From contig RPFO01001015.1 in NCBI GenBank assembly GCA_009746045.1, positions 1 to 40,956 of the forward strand: a stretch of 40,956 nucleotides of DNA, written 5' to 3'. Within the stretch, counting starts at the first letter, position 1; each line of letters opens with the position of its first letter. A model generated the notes under the pieces. That model saw nothing but the letters and a program-made list of their open reading frames with translations. It was not told where the DNA came from and did no database searches. Source of the DNA: Mesostigma viride. Taxonomy: Eukaryota > Streptophyta > Mesostigmatophyceae > Mesostigmatales > Mesostigmataceae. Shown one piece after another: positions 9,592 to 17,786 of this stretch. The position numbers and the translations under genes are program-made.

Positions 9592-10476
9592 TTATTTTTT
9601 CAGGACCAAGTAGGTATCAAAGTTTTTCCTATAGCGTTTCGAGTCGTCTGGTTCGTCGTTGTCGACCGCGAGGAAGTCGTGTGGGCTGTTTTGGGTGGCG
9701 TACTCCCACAGTGCCAGGAAGTCCTCTGGTGACGTGTGACCCGCCGATTCTTCTGCGATCTGTCGCGAGGCCCGCCGGTCCTTGGTGCGGAAGAGCACGA
9801 GGAACGAGACGTTGGCGCGGACGGACCTCGGAACTCCCGCGCTCGTGAATGACTGGTTGACGAAGACCATGGACGTTAACAGGTGCCGGTGTTTGAATGC
9901 AAAGGACGACACGGGACCTTTCGAGTCCGCCCGGTAGAGCTTTGACCCCGCCATGTCGTCGATGAGGATGATCGAGGAGGGAGGCCCGTACTGGAACCGC
10001 GTCTCGGGCTCTTTGAACTGAAGCCTGTCGAGGGTCAAAAACATGTTGAGGTCCATGTCTTCTTCGGTCTTCTGGCCGTCTAAGAACTCCTTCTTGAACT
10101 TTTCCCACACCTTCAAGTCCCGCTGGTACTCCTCGTATTCCGTGAGGTCTTTCTTGATGTCCGCCACCATCTGGTTGAAGCTGTCGTCCGTGTACGTCTC
10201 CATACTCATGGCGGGCGTCGGAAGGAGCTTGTACTTCGGCTCGGTCGTGGCGGACCCCGAGATCAGGTACAGTTTGTCGAAAGAGTGCGCGTCGAAGTAC
10301 GCCTTGACCATGTTGATGGCCGCCGTCGTCTTCCCGGTCCCTCGCATGCCCACAAAAGAGGCGATAAAGTGCAGCCTTGGCGCGTTGGATGGGACCTGGC
10401 GGGTCTTGGCGTATTTCAGCTTGAGGTCCTTGTTGGCGAGCGGCGTCTCGATGTGGATGCTCTCGATTTCTGGCAT
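9592..10476 (-). CDS. Genome-packaging ATPase (FtsK/HerA, A32-like)
   Basis: A 294-aa P-loop ATPase of the size usual for virophage, Polinton and PLV packaging ATPases. Walker A is GMRGTGKTT (residues 43-51) and Walker B is SIILIDDMAG (about 168-177). They are followed by the family's conserved VNQSFTSAGVPRSVRANVS and a C-terminal helix-rich part. It pumps the DNA genome into the capsid. It lies 28 bp after the AT-hook gene end and 20 bp before the coiled-coil gene on the same strand. The frame is intact, in contrast to the primase-helicase and capsid genes. Confidence 0.92.
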   Translation of the reverse strand: MPEIESIHIETPLANKDLKLKYAKTRQVPSNAPRLHFIASFVGMRGTGKTTAAINMVKAYFDAHSFDKLYLISGSATTEPKYKLLPTPAMSMETYTDDSFNQMVADIKKDLTEYEEYQRDLKVWEKFKKEFLDGQKTEEDMDLNMFLTLDRLQFKEPETRFQYGPPSSIILIDDMAGSKLYRADSKGPVSSFAFKHRHLLTSMVFVNQSFTSAGVPRSVRANVSFLVLFRTKDRRASRQIAEESAGHTSPEDFLALWEYATQNSPHDFLAVDNDEPDDSKRYRKNFDTYLVLKK

Positions 10477-10496
10477 TTATTAGAAGGCAGAGATTT

Positions 10497-11054
10497 TTAG
10501 TCGTCGTTGAGCGAGGCCAGCAGGGATGCCCGGATAGCCAGCATCCTTTGCTCGTAAGGCGTGAGAGTCGGCGCGGTCTTCACGGCAGGCGGAGGGGCTT
10601 TCGGTTTGGCGGCCTGTTCGCGCTCCTCCTGCTCGACCTCGTACTTTGGCTTCTTCCCGCGGCGGGGTCGAGGGGTGTCCGTCGGAGTCTCGGCGACCTC
10701 CTCGGCGGCCAACAGTCGTTCTATCCGGAACTTGTTTCGCTTCTCCTCCAGCTCGAGCTCGACCAGTCTCTGCCGCTGGAGTTCGAGTTCCTTCTCAAGG
10801 ACCTTGCGCTTGGTGATCTCGGCCTCGCGCTCCTCCTGGCGCTTCTTGGCGCGCTCCTCGTTCCTCTTCTGGTGGTACGGCCGCATCTTGTCCCTGAGGG
10901 CCTGCTTCTGCTCCTCGGAGAGTTGTGCGCCCTTCTTGTACTTCACGGCCTTGCTAACCTCCTCGGTCTTTACGGGCTCCTGGGGTGCTGTCGATTCCAC
11001 GTCGGCGGCGGCGGGGCTCGTTGGCGAATCTGGGGCGTCTGGGACTGGGTTCAT
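10497..11054 (-). CDS. Coiled-coil, Lys/Glu-rich protein
   Basis: A 185-aa protein when started at MNPVPDAPDSP. This start is chosen because it leaves the 39-bp divergent promoter free, whereas the longer frame would run into the next gene. After a Pro/Ser/Thr/Ala-rich start, residues of about 60-140 form a long charged helix (KRQEEREAEITKRKVLEKEL and following) with heptad-like spacing. A basic Pro-rich linker (RPRRGKKPK) and a short helical C terminus follow. No known family; a scaffolding or structural role is possible. The antisense frame on the plus strand is a shadow. Confidence 0.7.
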   Translation of the reverse strand: MNPVPDAPDSPTSPAAADVESTAPQEPVKTEEVSKAVKYKKGAQLSEEQKQALRDKMRPYHQKRNEERAKKRQEEREAEITKRKVLEKELELQRQRLVELELEEKRNKFRIERLLAAEEVAETPTDTPRPRRGKKPKYEVEQEEREQAAKPKAPPPAVKTAPTLTPYEQRMLAIRASLLASLNDD

Positions 11055-11093
11055 TGGCGCTATAGTTAATGTCTTAGATAATATTAGAACAAC
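11055..11093. promoter_or_regulatory. Divergent promoter between the two transcription arms
   Basis: Only 39 bp separate the leftward coiled-coil gene from the rightward fibre gene. The stretch contains GTCTTAGATAATATTAG, which read on the other strand is TAATATTATCTAAGAC. Thus the TTATCTAAG core seen before other genes points leftward, and a TCTTAG variant points rightward. Confidence 0.6.
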
Positions 11094-14000
11094 ATGGTCG
11101 TGGTTAGCGGGAATCCTGCCAATTATAACCTGAGCACAGGGCTCGGAGAGGACACGGTGGACGAGCGAATTGCGGACCTCGAGAGCGATCTCCAGTCCCT
11201 TCAGCTGCAGGTCCATCCCTTCGACTCGCACATCACCGTTAACGGGGTCCGCTACGTATACCCGAGCGCCCCGACGCGAGTGAGACTGGGCGACAACTAC
11301 AGCGAATGGACGGCCGTCACGACAGGCGAGACAAGCGGGATGTTAGAGGTCGACGGGGGCATCGTCGCAGATTGGATTCGGATTTCCTCTTTGCGACTGC
11401 TCGACCAATACGCGACAATTTCCGAGATCGTCGCAGACCGAATATTGACGCGCGATCAGATCGACTGGCTATTTGATAGGCACAGTGTTGGATACACCAC
11501 ATTGCCCAGCCCTAGCGCCATGTTCACGATCCAATACGAGAACGGCACCTTGTCTGCCCCTGGAACTACGTTCACGATCACAAACAATCAGGATATCCGC
11601 ATACTTCTTCCCTACACGGTCACGGGAGGAGACAGCGACGGGAAATGCACGTACCAAGTCCAGGTTCTTGGGGCTTTGGATCCGATCAACGCAAGCCAGA
11701 CTGTAGACGGTCCTCACATGGACGAAATCCATTTTGGAAGCACCGGTCATGCGTATTTTGGAAAACTGATGAGTTTCTCTCAGGTCGGGTTTGCGACGAC
11801 TAGGGACCTGAATAGGATGCAGAGACTCTCTAACGGCCTCCACATCACGCGCACATACGCCCCTCTAACGGCCTGGGACATAGGGCGGATCGACCAGGTG
11901 AACGAGACTTACTGGGAGAATTCCACGCCGCACAAAACGTGGGTCTTGATAGGCGATGGAGCGATACCGGGGGTCACCTTGGGCATTCAGAACACGACAC
12001 CGTACGCCTATCAAAGGAAGCTTCCTATCACTTGGAAGGTTGACGAGGTCTCTCTGACTAGCCCCAACGGCGGGATCGAATTGGATGAAGACGGAGGCCT
12101 GCGAGGGGAGGACGCCGTGACCTGCGCGTTGACTTCGGCGGACAACGGGAAATACCTGTCGGCTGATGTGACAATATACGACGACGGGACCATAACGACC
12201 TCGACGACTCAGCGGAAGGGCGTGATCATCGGCGTGGTGAAGACCGACCCTCTCGTCCCCGCCATCCGATCCCCTAGCAGGTTCTTCTCGACGATCAAGC
12301 CGGCTAGAATAGGCGTCCAGATGCACGCGGACCACGACACGGGCTATGGCAGTAGCGCGCACACTGCCGCCAGTTTTGAGGTGGTGGCAAACGGGGTCAG
12401 TCAGGGATCCGTGACCGGTGCTGGGGGCATTGCCTACCTCCTGCCAGACCCCTCCCTGAAAGAGGTGCAAGTCGTCCCGCGTTTCTCGTGTCCCCGCGAC
12501 ACCCCGAACATCACCGGAGAGACGGTGACTGTCACTGGTCCTGCTGCGACGTTCCATAGCCTGTTCCAATTTTCACGCGACCACACAACGACTCTGCAGC
12601 CAACACACGAGAATTACCTCTACACGGCGAGTCCCGCCAACTTTAACGCGCTTGCTGCTGATGACATAACTCCACCAACTAAGTGCGTGGTGTTCACCGA
12701 CGAGGAGATCGATGGGCCGTTCTTGGTGTGCTTCGAGATCGTTGTACCGTCTGGTAGCGCATTCGTTTCCTTATCAGACCACAATGACATCACTGGCAAG
12801 TACCATCCCGCATTTACGGACGGACACGAGTGCTGGCGGAATCAGGGTGCCGCAGACAACTGGTGGTCAGTGTGCGGGATCAATATAAACAAAGCCGAGG
12901 GAAAGATCGGGTTGTATCAAAACCTCAAGATTGCCACACAGTACACCCTCGACGCTACGTGGGCTAGCAAGACGATTTTCTGGGTGGCGTTCAGGAGGCG
13001 ATCTGACGGGCTGGTTGAGCGATACATCTCTTATGGGGCCCCGACAGGTCTAAGCAGCATGACTAAGTTATCTAACGGTGTTGGAGGGATTTTCACGGCC
13101 TCTCCGACAGGAATTGTGGCCCCATACGCACCTGGTCAACTCAGGATCGTGTTTTATCTCGACACCGGAAGTCAGGTGATCATCAACCAAAGCGGTTTGG
13201 TGGATGACACGAATACCACAGAGTTTGTCTCACTCACAACCACAAACTCTTTAGGCCTTTACTCGAGCTCTGGAGACACCTTGCGCCTTACCCACCGCGG
13301 CACACAAGCGCTAATTTGTTCGATCATGGGCCGTAACTACTTCTCCTCTCCTGTTCCCGGGGTGGCGAACCTTTATTACACGGAACTTCTGACAACGAAA
13401 GATAACATCGTCCACGCCGTCGCCAAGTTGCCGCCATACAATCATGGGAATACGCCCATGACGTACCCAGTTGCTGTCTATGGGGTACTACCAGACCTCC
13501 CACACATAAAAAAGTTCGAGGTGTCGCTGTACTATAACCATGGGAGCTTAAGTACTACTAACCTGTTCAGCACCATTATAAAAGGGGCGGAATGGGTGGG
13601 AGGGGTACTCACTACTTCATCAGGTATAAATGGCGCTGGTCAGAGGTGGATCAATGTATCAATCCAATTATCAACGCCTTTCATACCTTCTCTAGGAGGT
13701 CTAACACATTTGTTCACCGCCACGTTCCTGCCGACTGGCTCTTTCAATCCAAGCTCTACCCTCGTATACATGGACTCGTCTACTGCAAAATTTTACGGAG
13801 ACGGGGGGTTTCAAGTAGGCACGACATCATACCTCAATGAGGCTGTCTACACAGACGAGCGCGAGGCCCATAGAATCCCATTCTCGATAACCGGGATGCG
13901 AACGGTGGCCTATGACTACATGCAGCCAGAGCTCTGGGAACTCGGACCAAAGGGAACTGTGAGCTTTCGAGATCAAAACGGGGCTGTCATATCGCCCCCG

Positions 14001-14330
14001 ACCACACTTAGCGCGTTCTATCTCCGGGTCCATTTCACGCAAGGTGCGCCCGCCCTTCTGGACATCGGCCACCCCTACAGACTTCTGCCAGATGCCGTGA
14101 ATTTCATTTATGGGCCTGGCACAACCGGCAGGCTCCTTGTCGGTCCATCTTGGCGAGTCGCGCCTGGTTATGACGAGGCTGACGGGGTGTATGAGATACT
14201 CTTGAGGGTGGATAAGCCGCTGGGTTCTGGTAGTGCTGTGGTGTATCTCGACCCGCCCCTCAAATGCAGGTCCAAGTCAGGATTGCCGGCAAGTGGGGAG
14301 ATATTTGGCCCAATCACGTGGACTGTTTAA
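11094..14330 (+). CDS. Large fibre-like structural protein (1078 aa)
   Basis: The longest intact gene of the PLV. Residues of about 20-45 (DTVDERIADLESDLQSLQLQ) form a short coiled coil, as in trimeric fibre stalks. The rest is rich in Thr, Ser, Gly, Tyr and Asn, has no transmembrane segment and reads as a chain of beta-rich domains. A long middle part from about residue 480 has aromatic-rich strands (WRNQGAADNWWSVCGININ) as in carbohydrate-binding jelly-roll domains. No catalytic motif was seen. By position, size and composition it is probably a receptor-binding or spike protein of the virion. The absence of any stop over 3.2 kb argues that the locus is not uniformly decayed. Confidence 0.7.
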   Translation: MVVVSGNPANYNLSTGLGEDTVDERIADLESDLQSLQLQVHPFDSHITVNGVRYVYPSAPTRVRLGDNYSEWTAVTTGETSGMLEVDGGIVADWIRISSLRLLDQYATISEIVADRILTRDQIDWLFDRHSVGYTTLPSPSAMFTIQYENGTLSAPGTTFTITNNQDIRILLPYTVTGGDSDGKCTYQVQVLGALDPINASQTVDGPHMDEIHFGSTGHAYFGKLMSFSQVGFATTRDLNRMQRLSNGLHITRTYAPLTAWDIGRIDQVNETYWENSTPHKTWVLIGDGAIPGVTLGIQNTTPYAYQRKLPITWKVDEVSLTSPNGGIELDEDGGLRGEDAVTCALTSADNGKYLSADVTIYDDGTITTSTTQRKGVIIGVVKTDPLVPAIRSPSRFFSTIKPARIGVQMHADHDTGYGSSAHTAASFEVVANGVSQGSVTGAGGIAYLLPDPSLKEVQVVPRFSCPRDTPNITGETVTVTGPAATFHSLFQFSRDHTTTLQPTHENYLYTASPANFNALAADDITPPTKCVVFTDEEIDGPFLVCFEIVVPSGSAFVSLSDHNDITGKYHPAFTDGHECWRNQGAADNWWSVCGININKAEGKIGLYQNLKIATQYTLDATWASKTIFWVAFRRRSDGLVERYISYGAPTGLSSMTKLSNGVGGIFTASPTGIVAPYAPGQLRIVFYLDTGSQVIINQSGLVDDTNTTEFVSLTTTNSLGLYSSSGDTLRLTHRGTQALICSIMGRNYFSSPVPGVANLYYTELLTTKDNIVHAVAKLPPYNHGNTPMTYPVAVYGVLPDLPHIKKFEVSLYYNHGSLSTTNLFSTIIKGAEWVGGVLTTSSGINGAGQRWINVSIQLSTPFIPSLGGLTHLFTATFLPTGSFNPSSTLVYMDSSTAKFYGDGGFQVGTTSYLNEAVYTDEREAHRIPFSITGMRTVAYDYMQPELWELGPKGTVSFRDQNGAVISPPTTLSAFYLRVHFTQGAPALLDIGHPYRLLPDAVNFIYGPGTTGRLLVGPSWRVAPGYDEADGVYEILLRVDKPLGSGSAVVYLDPPLKCRSKSGLPASGEIFGPITWTV

Positions 14331-14356
14331 AATCTTAGTACAGTGTTATAAAGCAC

Positions 14357-14881
14357 ATGATGCCTCGGAAGACGTCAAAACGCCCAAGTAAGAAAGCACA
14401 CAAGGCTCGCCGCAAGGTCCGCACCACTGCCCAAATGCCCACGACGAGCACGATGACCAACTCCATCATCATCCACTCGACCCCAGTGCGCCGACCCGCC
14501 AAGAAAGGCAAAGTCGCCGAGATCCGCGGGTTCAGGGACGCGATGTTGATGTCCGCCATCATGGCAAACGCTAAACCTGTCGCGTACCCTCCCTTGTCCG
14601 CCTATGACCAAAAACCTGAAGCGGCCGCTCCAGTGTCTGTCCCAGTAGCACCACCAGTAGCTGCCTCGCCAGAACCAGCGAGACTTGAAGGCGGGTCGCG
14701 ATTTTCTAGTATCGACTATGAATGTGCGGATTGCGGGTTAAAGCCAAAATCAAATACCCAACAAGGACTGAACCAGCATCTGAGAGCAATGATCAAGAAG
14801 AAGGAACCGAAGCACGTATCCGGGGCCCTTAGACGGGGGGAGCTTACTGGTATTAGTGGGTCTCGTGAATCTCCCCTGTAA
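14357..14881 (+). CDS. Basic protein with a zinc-finger-like motif
   Basis: A 174-aa protein. The first 25 residues are strongly basic (PRKTSKRPSKKAHKARRKVR), like a nucleic-acid-binding or core-protein tail. A Pro/Ala-rich linker follows (about 73-108), then YECADCGLKPKS with C123, C126, H141 and possibly H153, a zinc-finger-like arrangement. The start could also be the second ATG at 14360. An AATCTTAGTACAGTGTTATA promoter variant ends about 10 bp upstream. Possible roles are DNA-binding core protein or late transcription factor; no family was recognised. Confidence 0.65.
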   Translation: MMPRKTSKRPSKKAHKARRKVRTTAQMPTTSTMTNSIIIHSTPVRRPAKKGKVAEIRGFRDAMLMSAIMANAKPVAYPPLSAYDQKPEAAAPVSVPVAPPVAASPEPARLEGGSRFSSIDYECADCGLKPKSNTQQGLNQHLRAMIKKKEPKHVSGALRRGELTGISGSRESPL

Positions 14882-14910
14882 AAATTTCGAATGCTATATT
14901 GCAAAGGTCT

Positions 14911-15222
14911 ATGAATATGGACAACCTCTTTTCCGACGCCGAGATGCTGCAGATCGCCCAGTGGATGACACTCTACCCCGACACCCCTCGCGAGTTCATC
15001 GAGGCAGCCATGCTGTACTGTAGGAGCAAGCCGCTCACCGGGAAGGAGAGGAGGGTCCTCAAGAGGAAATCGCGTGGGCTTGCGGGAGAGAGTGGCAAGG
15101 TCGTGATCCACGGCAAGAACGAAATAACTTCTGAAGTCATTGTAGAGAATGAAGGAGTACGTTCAGGAGTGCAGGACGTTGACGCTGAGGACCGAGAACA
15201 GGACCAGGGGCGGTCTCCATGA
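14911..15222 (+). CDS. Small hypothetical protein overlapping the penton gene
   Basis: A 103-aa protein from MNMDNLFSDAEMLQIAQWMT. The first half is helical, with a basic stretch in the middle (TGKERRVLKRKSRGLAG), and the C terminus is acidic. Its last 74 bases overlap the start of the penton gene in another frame, an overlap typical of compact viral genomes. Function unknown. Confidence 0.55.
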   Translation: MNMDNLFSDAEMLQIAQWMTLYPDTPREFIEAAMLYCRSKPLTGKERRVLKRKSRGLAGESGKVVIHGKNEITSEVIVENEGVRSGVQDVDAEDREQDQGRSP

Positions 15223-16006
15223 TCCAATTTGGGACATCCCTGCTGGCCTGCTAGAGGATTACCACGACGTGGGGCTGACCCTGCTGACGATTCCCTACGA
15301 GCAGACACACATCAACAGCAATAACAACACCTTTGAGGTCACGATGGCGACGGCGCACACGGTCTCGCTGCCGGTCGGGTCGTGGACCACCATCGAGAAC
15401 CGCCAGAACATCGAGACGACTTTATTGACAATCGACAGCAGCTTCACAGTCACCTATGATCGGGCCAATAGTCGGTACACGTTCGTTGCAGAGAGTCCGT
15501 TCCAGTTCCTGGTTGGCGAGTCGGTCGGGCGGGTCCTCGGGCTAACACCCGGCATTCATCAGTCGAATGACCAGTTCGTCGTTTACAGCAACCGACCAGC
15601 CACGAACGGGCGGCTGCGGGCCGTGTATGTTTACTCGGACATCGTGCGCGGGAATGTGGTTTCGGCGACCCACGGGACGGTCTACGGCGGTCTGTTGGCG
15701 TGTTGTCCGAACCTGTCCAAATTTCTCGAGCCCATCATATGGCAGGCGCAGAGTCCACTGTGGCAGCACGTACGAGACTCACCTAGGTCGATCAGCCTGC
15801 GCCTGTTAGACGAGGACGACGCACCGATCCAGCTGTACAGCGACTGGGTGGTTCAGCTGACTTTCCGGATATCCCCGCAAAAGGCCATGGGGGTCGAGGC
15901 GCGGAAGATCGGGGGTATTCTCAAGTACATGGCGCTCGACAAGGACGTTCTGCCTGCGAGAAGATTATCTAACCAGGTAGGTATAAACGAAGAGGATGAA
16001 GCTTGA
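15149..16006 (+). CDS. mCP: Minor capsid (penton) protein
   Basis: A 285-aa protein with the features of PLV/Polinton penton proteins: a short N-terminal tail, a beta-rich single jelly-roll body (IPYEQTHINSNNNTFEV, VGESVGRVLGLTPG) and the family's ending, SPLWQHVRDSPRSISLRLLD, then DDAPIQLYSDWVVQLTFRI. It forms the pentameric vertices of the icosahedral capsid. It overlaps the gene before it by 74 bases and the gene after it by 11 bases, directly upstream of the major capsid gene as usual. The frame is intact. The identification rests on the C-terminal pattern and position, not a search. Confidence 0.8.
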   Translation: MKEYVQECRTLTLRTENRTRGGLHDPIWDIPAGLLEDYHDVGLTLLTIPYEQTHINSNNNTFEVTMATAHTVSLPVGSWTTIENRQNIETTLLTIDSSFTVTYDRANSRYTFVAESPFQFLVGESVGRVLGLTPGIHQSNDQFVVYSNRPATNGRLRAVYVYSDIVRGNVVSATHGTVYGGLLACCPNLSKFLEPIIWQAQSPLWQHVRDSPRSISLRLLDEDDAPIQLYSDWVVQLTFRISPQKAMGVEARKIGGILKYMALDKDVLPARRLSNQVGINEEDEA

Positions 16007-16280
16007 TTTCGGCAAAGTCGTGAGCACCGCGCGTAAAATCGGACACATGGCGGGGGACGCGATCAGGAAAGTCGGCGAGGGCGCGCGGTTCATCAAGGGT
16101 GCCGCCGGTGCCGCGGACGCAGCTCTCGGGCACGTTCCCAGCAAACTCCTCGAAAGCTCCCCAGTCTTGGGAACGGTCTACAAGGCCGCGAAGACCGGAC
16201 TCGACGCCCTTTCGCACATCGAGAGGAAGGTGGACGCGCACAGGGCGTCCAACCCGCTGCTTGGTAAGTTCCTAAGCTAG
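15996..16280 (+). CDS. Small amphipathic basic protein
   Basis: A 94-aa protein, very rich in Ala, Gly, Lys and Arg. Its N-terminal 40 residues (KLDFGKVVSTARKIGHMAGD and on) can form an amphipathic helix. This recalls membrane-active or capsid-cement proteins such as adenovirus pVI, which sit between penton and major capsid genes in related genomes; that comparison is inference. It starts inside the penton gene (11-bp overlap), and a TTATCTAACCAGGTAGGTAT motif precedes its ATG. Confidence 0.65.
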   Translation: MKLDFGKVVSTARKIGHMAGDAIRKVGEGARFIKGAAGAADAALGHVPSKLLESSPVLGTVYKAAKTGLDALSHIERKVDAHRASNPLLGKFLS

Positions 16281-16290
16281 CCGGATTTTT

Positions 16291-16310
16291 ATCTAAGGTA
16301 GAAGGTATAC
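16291..16310 (+). promoter_or_regulatory. Promoter motif of the major capsid gene
   Basis: ATCTAAGGTAGAAGGTATAC, ending 10 bp before the capsid ATG, is the clearest copy of the motif shared by most genes of this virus. Confidence 0.65.
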
Positions 16311-16320
16311 AACACACACC

Positions 16321-17564
16321 ATGTCTTCTGACGGTTCTTGGTACAATCGCGCGATCCCGAAGTCCATGCAGTACCTCATTAAGACGCTCGGTCAGCACTC
16401 CACGTCCCGCGTACAGCTCTCCACGCTCTCCGCCAACTCCGGCATCAAGCAGGGGTCGGTGGTGGCGGTCCGGCTGCCTACCCATGGGTTTGCCGACCTT
16501 CACTCGTTCGCCATGTTCTTTGAAGCGACACCGACTACGACGGCTGGTTTTTGCAAGTTTCCACCGTACACGTCTTCGCTCATCAGGCGGCTCGAGGTGC
16601 TGGTTGGTGGCCAGTCTGTGGACTCGATCAACGATTACGCCCAGCTCTTCAACACTTTGTTGACGGTCCATGGAGGACAGGGATTTATCAACTCTCAGGG
16701 GCCTGCCGGTTGGTCTCTCAACGACACGGCTAACGTAACCCTGACAGAAAACACGGCACAAAAGGGTATTATTGACAACTGGCTCGGGTTCTTGTCCGGC
16801 GACCCTCGAATCATCGACCTCAGTCTCTTTCCACCGATCGAGATCCGCATCACGCTCATGGACGGCGGGGTGATGATCCCAGGAGCTGCTGTGGTGGTGG
16901 TGTTGCGGCTGGGGCTGGTCTCGGGTTTGAGCTGAATGACATCCATTTCTCGATCGACACGTACAGGTTCCAAGAGGATGTGGTCTCTCAGATCTTCGCG
17001 TCTCGGCTGGCTGAGGGTGGCACCTTGCCGTTCAGGTGGAAGACCTGGCAATCGACCAAACAGACGATTCCCGGCGACACCTACAGCATCAAGGCTACCC
17101 TCTCGTCAGCATCCGCGTCAAAGTTGTTGGCCGTCCAGGTAGCAGCCGCAGCTGATGTGGCAAACGCGCGATACAACACCATGTTCGCGCACACCGCCGA
17201 CGGCCTCACCGGATTCCAGTTCGACATCAACGGCAGCAATCAGACACCAGCGTACAGGATGGGCATCACAGAGGCATGGGTGAACCTGGTTAGCGCCTTC
17301 AATGACCAGGGGAACAGTCTGTCGTGCGCAAGGGCAGACATCAATCCCGAGACATGGGCTGGTAGCGATTTCGTCATGGCTTGTCACCTCAACATGCCAT
17401 GTGCTGGCGCCGAGTACCAGAGCGGTCTCGATCTACGGGGCACTGCATCGGTAGTGACTCTGCGCGTCGACAGCGCGGGTGCGGGTCATGTCTCGTACAT
17501 CTTCGTAGAGATGGAGGCGAAGATGGACGTCGGCGCAGGGCGGCAGGCGGCCGTGTACCTGTAA
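16321..17564 (+). pseudogene. MCP: Double jelly-roll major capsid protein, one frameshift
   Basis: Two consecutive frames make a capsid protein of about 414 residues. The first (16321 to about 16895) has PLV-type features: SWYNRAIPKSMQYLIKTL, FPPYTSSLIRRLEVLVGG and SINDYAQLFNTLL. The second (from about 16895 to 17564) continues with ELNDIHFSIDTYRF and ends MDVGAGRQAAVYL. The frame changes within a Gly/Ala-coding repeat (GCTGCTGTGGTGGTGGTG, 16884-16901), where a single-base indel would restore one frame, so either slippage in the assembly or a mutation is possible. The protein builds the hexagonal capsomers. The double jelly-roll assignment follows from sequence pattern, length and context. 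Confidence 0.83.
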
Positions 17565-17594
17565 AAATGTCTGATGGTTAGTGTATAGCATTCG

Positions 17595-17774
17595 ATGGAT
17601 TATCTCAAGGACCCGCGATACACCGCGAATCCTCTCAACAGAGTCACGCTGGTCTTCGACACCCCTGAGCTGGCCGATAATGGCACGGCGACTAACTTGC
17701 CGGCCAAGAAGGGCCCGCTGATGGAACCCAAGTTCCAGTATCCTCTGCCAAAAAAAATAGTGTCATTGTGGTAG
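17595..17774 (+). CDS. 59-codon ORF in phase with the fibre gene downstream
   Basis: MDYLKDPRYTANPLNRVTLV and following, ending at TAG 17772-17774. It has its own promoter-like element (GTCTGATGGTTAGTGTATAG) 6 bp before the ATG. It is in the same phase as the Ig/LamG fibre gene that starts 12 bp after its stop, so it may be the real N terminus of that protein cut off by one TAG, or an independent small protein. An A7 run at 17751-17757 just before the stop is another possible error site. Confidence 0.5.
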   Translation: MDYLKDPRYTANPLNRVTLVFDTPELADNGTATNLPAKKGPLMEPKFQYPLPKKIVSLW

Positions 17775-17786
17775 TATACTAGCTCC

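Noticed and set aside
10548-11133. Plus-strand Leu/Ser-rich ORFs
   Set aside because: Mirror of the Glu/Lys-rich coiled-coil gene on the minus strand.
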